Below are positions 59,269 to 64,000 of a DNA stretch of 64,000 nt, one piece after another; position 1 is the first letter of the stretch; every line of letters begins with the position of its first letter. This DNA is from Flavobacterium sp. Root901. Its GTDB lineage: Bacteria > Bacteroidota > Bacteroidia > Flavobacteriales > Flavobacteriaceae. The DNA lies in assembly GCF_001429765.1 (NCBI RefSeq), contig NZ_LMJB01000005.1:64549-128548 (forward strand), in the 5' to 3' direction. A program made the position numbers and the translations under genes. A model generated the notes under the pieces. It was given only the letters and a program-made list of their open reading frames with translations. It did no database searches and was not told the origin of the DNA.

Positions 59269-62025
59269 ATGCAAAAAAGTAAATCCAGATCAATCGTATT
59301 TAAAATTGCGAAGTATTTCGGAATCACTTTCGCCGTTATTTTAGGATTACTATTTTTAACGCCTATCGTTTTTCAAGATCAGATTAAAGAACAAATTAAA
59401 AAAACAGCTAACGAAAGACTAAGCGCAGAGCTTAATTATTCTGATGTTTCAGTTTCTTTTTTTCGTCACTTTCCCTCTTTAACACTAACATTAGACGATT
59501 TAAGTCTAAACGGATCGGCACCTTACAAAAACGAAAAATTTATTACGGCCAAAGAAGTATCTTTTGGTATAAATGTCGCCAGTTTAATATTTAGCAAATC
59601 TGTAAAAATTGATCAGATTTATTTATCTGATTCCTTTATAAATGTAAAAGTAAATCCAAAAGGAGAAGCCAATTATAACATTTACAAATCTAAGGCAGAA
59701 GCTTCAAAATCAACTGACACAACCGAAACTGCTTTAAAATTAGACCGAATTGAAATTATAAACAGTAAAATTATTTATGATGATCAATCGACGAAAGTTC
59801 ATTTTGACGCATTAGGTTTTAATTATTTAGGAAAAGGCGACCTGAACAAAGCCGTGTTCGATTTATACTCAAAAGCTAAAATTGAAAAACTGAATATTGT
59901 TTATGAAAATGAACCTTATTTAATGAACAAGAAAATCGATGCCGACTTAATAACGAAAGTAAACATCAATTCGTTATCTTTTTTCTTTCAGCAGAACAAC
60001 TTAAAAATCAATCAGCTTTTAGTCGATTTTAAAGGTAAATTTGACATTTTGAAAGACGGTTATAACATGGATTTTGTCATTAAATCTGACAATAGTGATT
60101 TATACGATGTGTTTACGGCTTTTCCTCCTAAATATATTACATGGCTTTCCAAAACTGAATTAAAAGGAAACACCAATTTACTTTTTACTTTAAAAGGAAA
60201 TTACATCGCTTCTAAAAACATTGCTCCCGATTTAAATCTTGACGTAAAAATCGACAACGGATCTGTTAATTATGAGAAAAGCGCCTTTCCTGTATCAAAT
60301 TTAAACTTAGAAGTTAAAACGAAAGTTCCGTCATTAAATCCGGATCTTTTAACTGTCGATGCTAAAATTTTATCATTAAACATCAATAAGGATTATTTAA
60401 AATCTAAATTCTTTATAAAAGGCGCCAACACGCCAGACATTAATGCTGATTTTAAAGCGAAAATAGATCTTGGAAAATTAACCAAGGCACTCGGAATTCC
60501 TGATGTAATACTAAAAGGGTCTTTGGCCGGAGACATTCGGGCAAATGGAAAATTTGATCAAAAAAACAAACTGTTCCCAATTACAAAAGGCACTTTTAAT
60601 TTGGAAAATGGTTATTTAAAAACAAAATATTATCCAAACCCAATTACCAATATCATTATAAAATCTAAAATTGATAATCAAAAAGGAACTTTTGAAGATT
60701 TAAAAATTAAATTAAAACCAGCTCAGTTTACTTTTGAAGGCAAACCTGTTTTTGTACAGGCAGACTTGAGTGATTTTAATGATTTAGTTTACGATATTAA
60801 AGCAAAAGGAGAACTTGATGTAAATAAAATCTATAAAGTTTTTTCTCAAAAAGGACTGGATTTAGATGGTTTCATCAAAGCCGATTTAGTTTTAAAAGGA
60901 AAACAAAGTGATGCAGAAAGAGGAAATTATAGCAAACTCTACAACAAAGGAACACTAGAACTAAGAAACATTGGAATCGCATCTGAATATCTGCCTAAAA
61001 AATTTATCATTAAAGAAGGCCTTTTTAAAATCAATCAGGATAAAATGTCCTTCAATAACTTTTTGGCAGCTTACGGTCAGTCAGATTTTAAAATGAATGG
61101 TTATCTGCAGAATGTATTCAATTATGCAACAACTAAAACAGGTATTTTAAAAGGTTCTTTTAAAGTTTCGGCTCAATATATTAATGTTGATGAATTTATG
61201 TCGAATACTTCGGCAGATGCTTCTGTAGCAAAAACTGAAACCTCAAAACCACAAACTAAAACAGAGGCTAACCAAACAGGCGTTATTATTATTCCATCCA
61301 ATTTAGACATACAATTATTAGCCAGTGCCCAAAAAGTAAATTTTGATAAATTAAATCTTCAAAATGCGGCCGGACATCTGACTATGAACAAAGGCAAATT
61401 GACAATGCAGAATACCGGCTTTAATTTAATTGGCTGCAAAGTTGTTATGAATGCTAATTATCAGGCTGTGACACCTCAAAATGCAAATTTCAATTACACT
61501 GTTAAAGCGTCGGATTTTGATATCAAAAGAGCGTACAATGAAATTGAAGTATTCAGAAAAATGGCTAGTGCTGCTGAAAAAGCGCAGGGAATTGTTTCAC
61601 TGGATTATCAGTTAAAAGGACGTTTAAACGGAAATATGGAACCTGTTTATCCTTCGCTAACCGGCGGCGGAATACTTTCTGTAAAGGATGTAAAAATGCG
61701 TGGTTTAAAAATGTTCAATGCCGTAAGCAAGAAAACAAATAACGAATCCATGAAAAACCCTGATGTTTCTAAAGTTGATATCAAAACAACAATTAAAAAC
61801 AATATAATGACCATAGAGCGCTTTAAATTTAAGTTTGCAGGCTTTAGACCAAGAATTGAAGGAACAACAAGCCTGGACGGAAAACTCAATTTAAAAATGC
61901 GTTTAGGATTACCTCCTTTAGGGATTTTCGGAATTCCGTTAACCGTTACAGGAACTCAGGATAATCCAAAAGTAAAAGTGGGAAGAAAAACAGAAGATTT
62001 AGAAGAAACTAAAGATACAGAATAG
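59269..62025 (+). CDS. AsmA-family protein
   Basis: A 918-residue protein with one N-terminal membrane helix (FGITFAVILGLLFLTPIVF, about 15-35), followed by the AsmA start signature (DQIKEQIKKTANERLSAELNYSDVSVSFFRHFPSLTLTL) and a very long beta-strand-rich periplasmic part. The C-terminal region (LKGRLNGNMEPVYPSLTGGG, LGLPPLGIFGIPLTVTGTQD) is the AsmA-like C-terminal domain. Such repeating-beta-groove proteins are thought to carry phospholipids between the two membranes. It follows miaE by 43 bases and ends in a terminator. Confidence 0.9.
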   Translation: MQKSKSRSIVFKIAKYFGITFAVILGLLFLTPIVFQDQIKEQIKKTANERLSAELNYSDVSVSFFRHFPSLTLTLDDLSLNGSAPYKNEKFITAKEVSFGINVASLIFSKSVKIDQIYLSDSFINVKVNPKGEANYNIYKSKAEASKSTDTTETALKLDRIEIINSKIIYDDQSTKVHFDALGFNYLGKGDLNKAVFDLYSKAKIEKLNIVYENEPYLMNKKIDADLITKVNINSLSFFFQQNNLKINQLLVDFKGKFDILKDGYNMDFVIKSDNSDLYDVFTAFPPKYITWLSKTELKGNTNLLFTLKGNYIASKNIAPDLNLDVKIDNGSVNYEKSAFPVSNLNLEVKTKVPSLNPDLLTVDAKILSLNINKDYLKSKFFIKGANTPDINADFKAKIDLGKLTKALGIPDVILKGSLAGDIRANGKFDQKNKLFPITKGTFNLENGYLKTKYYPNPITNIIIKSKIDNQKGTFEDLKIKLKPAQFTFEGKPVFVQADLSDFNDLVYDIKAKGELDVNKIYKVFSQKGLDLDGFIKADLVLKGKQSDAERGNYSKLYNKGTLELRNIGIASEYLPKKFIIKEGLFKINQDKMSFNNFLAAYGQSDFKMNGYLQNVFNYATTKTGILKGSFKVSAQYINVDEFMSNTSADASVAKTETSKPQTKTEANQTGVIIIPSNLDIQLLASAQKVNFDKLNLQNAAGHLTMNKGKLTMQNTGFNLIGCKVVMNANYQAVTPQNANFNYTVKASDFDIKRAYNEIEVFRKMASAAEKAQGIVSLDYQLKGRLNGNMEPVYPSLTGGGILSVKDVKMRGLKMFNAVSKKTNNESMKNPDVSKVDIKTTIKNNIMTIERFKFKFAGFRPRIEGTTSLDGKLNLKMRLGLPPLGIFGIPLTVTGTQDNPKVKVGRKTEDLEETKDTE

Positions 62026-62067
62026 AGAAATTTTAAAATTTCCAAATCTCAAAATTAAAGATAACGG

Positions 62068-62105
62068 CCTTTGTCAAAGTTTAAAACTTTGACAAAGGTT
62101 TTTTA
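62068..62105. terminator. Bidirectional terminator
   Basis: CCTTTGTCAAAGTTT pairs with AAACTTTGACAAAGG, followed by T. It lies between the AsmA gene (+) and the membrane protein (-). Confidence 0.85.
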
Positions 62106-62846
62106 TTAGTTGACAAATAAAACTTTAGAAACATACAAAATTCCTTTTCCCATCAGCCACAGCAAAGCCGCTGCTCCAAGTAATTTCCATGCCCTGGTTT
62201 TACTAGTCTTTTCGTTAGGGAAAAACGAAAACAATTCTAAATATTTTATCATGATATAAATACTTGTTCCGATTATAGCAAACCATATAACCTCATTTAT
62301 ACGAACATACAAACCGTATAGAAAAACTGCACTTAGAAACAGAACCGTAACAAACTGCAGGTAATAATAATTCCTAAAACTGATTCTGTAGTTCTCTTTT
62401 GTTGATAAAATCAAAAACGAAAACAGAAGTAAAGCAGTCAACGCAGATATTACATTATAAAAAATCGGATTCCATTGAAGAACCAGCACTATAACAGCAA
62501 TAAGCGCAATAACTGTACAACCTCCAAGCGAACTGATACTTCTTGTCCTGCTGTCGCTTTTAAAAGGAAACAAAAGAGGATATAGATATTTCTCTAAAAA
62601 TCGCCAAAACGGTAAAGCATAAATCGCTGCAATTCCGGATAAAACTATTTCATAATTATAAAAAACATCCTGCGGAACTTTGTACAACACATACAAAAGA
62701 GCCTGCGTAAGCGCAAATGCAGGAATGCAGACCGTTTTTACAGTTTCCCAAGGATCTGTTCCCCAAAAATTATGTTTTAATTTAAAAGCATATTTATTAA
62801 TAAAATATTCTCTTGTAAATATTGCTGTAGACTGACTCCAAAGCAA
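62106..62846 (-). CDS. Membrane protein, C-terminal part of a probably frameshifted gene
   Basis: A frame of about 246 codons with six or seven predicted membrane helices (for example VCIPAFALTQALLYVLYKV, ISALTALLLFSFLIL, VIWFAIIGTSIYIMIKYLE). No ATG is available near its beginning; only a TTG at 62846. The same frame stays open upstream to a stop at about 62890 and would read SHRYIHIGLCLLWSQSTAIF, which continues the last membrane helix of the gene directly upstream. It is therefore most likely the second half of one gene (62106-63397) split by a one-base frameshift. No domain recognised. Confidence 0.6.
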   Translation of the reverse strand: MLWSQSTAIFTREYFINKYAFKLKHNFWGTDPWETVKTVCIPAFALTQALLYVLYKVPQDVFYNYEIVLSGIAAIYALPFWRFLEKYLYPLLFPFKSDSRTRSISSLGGCTVIALIAVIVLVLQWNPIFYNVISALTALLLFSFLILSTKENYRISFRNYYYLQFVTVLFLSAVFLYGLYVRINEVIWFAIIGTSIYIMIKYLELFSFFPNEKTSKTRAWKLLGAAALLWLMGKGILYVSKVLFVN

Positions 62847-62854
62847 ACATAATC

Positions 62855-63397
62855 CTATATGGATATAACGGTGCGAAGTACAAATTCCTCAACTGTACAG
62901 CCGTAAAATATACAAATTACGCTTATTAGCAGCAATTCATAAGTGAGCAGAACCGGAGAAAACAAAAATCGAAATAAAGGTGCCAGATGTTTGATTAAAA
63001 AGTTAATAAGAAGATTCCAATATTTTTTAAACAACGCAATAATGGCGCAGATAGCAATAAATGCTGATAAATAAAACATCCAGTTGGTAAGGAGCTGAGT
63101 CTGCATCCAAAACTGAATTGTTGAGTTTTTAGGCGCAGTGTATAAAACCTTAGAATTAGCATAAACCTGCAGCGCTAATTCATCTCTAACTTTATCGCCT
63201 AATTTTGGAAATTCGTTTTTATGTTTCAGCCAAAATTGATCTGGATTGAAACCATTTTTTTTCAGAACGGCAAGTTCATACAAAACACTTTTCTGCTCAT
63301 CATTTAACGAACTTAAATTACTGTTTATACTGTCTGAAACAGGTTTTCCATAAGTACAGAAACCCAGCAGCAGTATAAAATATATTATTTTTTTCAA
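62855..63397 (-). CDS. Exported/membrane protein, N-terminal part of a probably frameshifted gene
   Basis: 180 residues: a signal peptide (MKKIIYFILLLGFCTYGKPV), a periplasmic helical region (LSSLNDEQKSVLYELAVLKKNG) and three membrane segments (MFYLSAFIAICAIIAL, PLFRFLFSPVLLTYE, LLISVICIFYGC). It ends abruptly in VEEFVLRTVISI at 62855, inside what looks like another membrane helix. The neighbouring frame continues it well. The joined protein would be about 430 residues. Function unknown. Confidence 0.65.
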   Translation of the reverse strand: MKKIIYFILLLGFCTYGKPVSDSINSNLSSLNDEQKSVLYELAVLKKNGFNPDQFWLKHKNEFPKLGDKVRDELALQVYANSKVLYTAPKNSTIQFWMQTQLLTNWMFYLSAFIAICAIIALFKKYWNLLINFLIKHLAPLFRFLFSPVLLTYELLLISVICIFYGCTVEEFVLRTVISI

Positions 63398-63481
63398 CTT
63401 CTAAATTTTAAAATATCAAAAGGATTAAAAATCCTTAACGACAAATATAAGTTTTAAAGTCTTTCAAAAAATACAAAAACA

Positions 63482-63511
63482 AAAAACCCGATCTTTTCAG
63501 AACGGGTTTTT
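63482..63511 (-). terminator. Terminator of the rplU-rpmA operon
   Basis: AAAAACCCG pairs with CGGGTTTTT around a 12-base loop, 24 bases after the rpmA stop on the minus strand. Confidence 0.8.
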
Positions 63512-63534
63512 GTAAAAAGTAATCTTTATGATTA

Positions 63535-63795
63535 TTATGCCTCAAATGGAATAATAGAAACATAAGATTTGTTATCTCTTTTCTTTTGGAACTTAACAAC
63601 TCCATCAACTTTTGCATGTAAAGTGTGATCTTTACTAATGTAAACGTTTTCTCCTGGATTATGTTTAGAACCTCTTTGTCTTACGATGATGTTTCCAGCA
63701 ATAGCAGCTTGACCACCATAAATCTTAACGCCTAAACGTTTTGATTCTGATTCTCTACCATTCTTCGAACTACCGACACCTTTCTTGTGAGCCAT
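63535..63795 (-). CDS. rpmA: 50S ribosomal protein L27
   Basis: An 86-residue protein starting [20 protein letters not shown], followed by [22 protein letters not shown] and [17 protein letters not shown]: the full L27 signature. The N-terminal tail reaches the peptidyl-transferase centre. The length is typical. It follows rplU by 24 bases on the minus strand, the normal rplU-rpmA order. Confidence 0.99.
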   Translation of the reverse strand: MAHKKGVGSSKNGRESESKRLGVKIYGGQAAIAGNIIVRQRGSKHNPGENVYISKDHTLHAKVDGVVKFQKKRDNKSYVSIIPFEA

Positions 63796-63819
63796 GACGT
63801 ATGAGTTTAAATATTGTTA

Positions 63820-64000
63820 TTATTCTTTAGTAGTCTCTTTTTTTGCTTTTGGAGCTGCTGCTTTTTTAGCCTTTGGAGCTTCTTCAGTAGCTGCCGGAGC
63901 TTCTTCTGCTACAACTGCTTTTTTAGCTGCTGCTTTTTTAGTTCCTCCTGCTGCAGTAATACCTTCAATTACAATTTGTGTAAGATATTGTCTGTGACCA
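63820..64000 (-). CDS. rplU: 50S ribosomal protein L21, C-terminal part (cut by window edge)
   Basis: The minus-strand frame ending in the TAA at 63820-63822 reads GHRQYLTQIVIEGI, the L21 C-terminal signature, followed by an Ala/Lys/Glu-rich extension ending in KAKKETTKE. The extension of about 45 residues beyond the usual L21 end is found in Bacteroidetes L21 proteins. The N-terminal part lies outside the window. Confidence 0.93.
   Translation of the reverse strand, partial: GHRQYLTQIVIEGITAAGGTKKAAAKKAVVAEEAPAATEEAPKAKKAAAPKAKKETTKE

Noticed and set aside
63794..63997. Open frame on the + strand opposite rplU
   Set aside because: It is the antisense shadow of the Ala/Lys-rich L21 tail; low-complexity codons create long open frames on the other strand.

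Overview
The window looks like a piece of a chromosome from the genus Flavobacterium or a very close relative (Bacteroidota). The evidence is low GC, promoters of the TAnnTTTG type, SusC/SusD outer-membrane machinery, gliding and type IX secretion genes (gldJ, porU, porV), a bacterial group II geranylgeranylglyceryl phosphate synthase, and a murF-gldJ-porU-porV-cdd-pdhA-pdhC order that, from memory, matches the Flavobacterium johnsoniae arrangement. No tRNA, rRNA, insertion sequence, prophage or CRISPR array was seen.

Layout. Positions 1-7100 hold the start of greA, a degenerate Rieske-like lipoprotein, a TonB-dependent transporter behind a TPP riboswitch (so probably thiamine uptake), and an operon of GGGP synthase, PnuC-type transporter, a NadR-like kinase fused to DUF4301, and ArfB. 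Positions 7100-9300 hold a Crp/Fnr regulator, an Fnr-like operator placed at a class II position before a small membrane protein and a truncated haemoglobin, and a phosphopantetheinyl transferase. Positions 9500-13500 carry ahcY and several small or poorly known genes. Positions 13470-16910 are a DNA alkylation repair island: an AraC-Ogt (Ada-like) protein without the Ada zinc domain, an SDR, a 2OG-Fe(II) oxygenase, a free-standing Ada-type zinc domain protein and AlkB. Two identical 17-bp boxes lie the same distance upstream of two promoters there. Positions 16910-20800 hold a YjbR protein, a Nudix-like regulator and a transglutaminase-like protein.

Positions 20818-41677 form one large polysaccharide utilization locus: SusC, SusD, a surface lipoprotein, four GH30 enzymes of two types, GH5 with a C-terminal carbohydrate-binding module, GH16, GH3 and a secreted EEP-family phosphatase/nuclease. 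A divergent one-piece sensor/LuxR regulator sits next to it. The enzyme set points to a beta-glucan with beta-1,6 and/or beta-1,3 links, such as fungal wall glucan or laminarin-type glucan.

Positions 41700-53500 are conserved core genes: murF, gldJ, porU, porV, cytidine deaminase, pyruvate dehydrogenase E1-alpha and E2. Positions 53500-64000 hold an M1 peptidase lipoprotein, a nested palindromic repeat cluster, a CxxC AhpD-like protein, an AraC regulator, a glycosyltransferase, MiaE, a large AsmA-family protein, a membrane protein gene that looks broken by a frameshift, and rpmA with the end of rplU.
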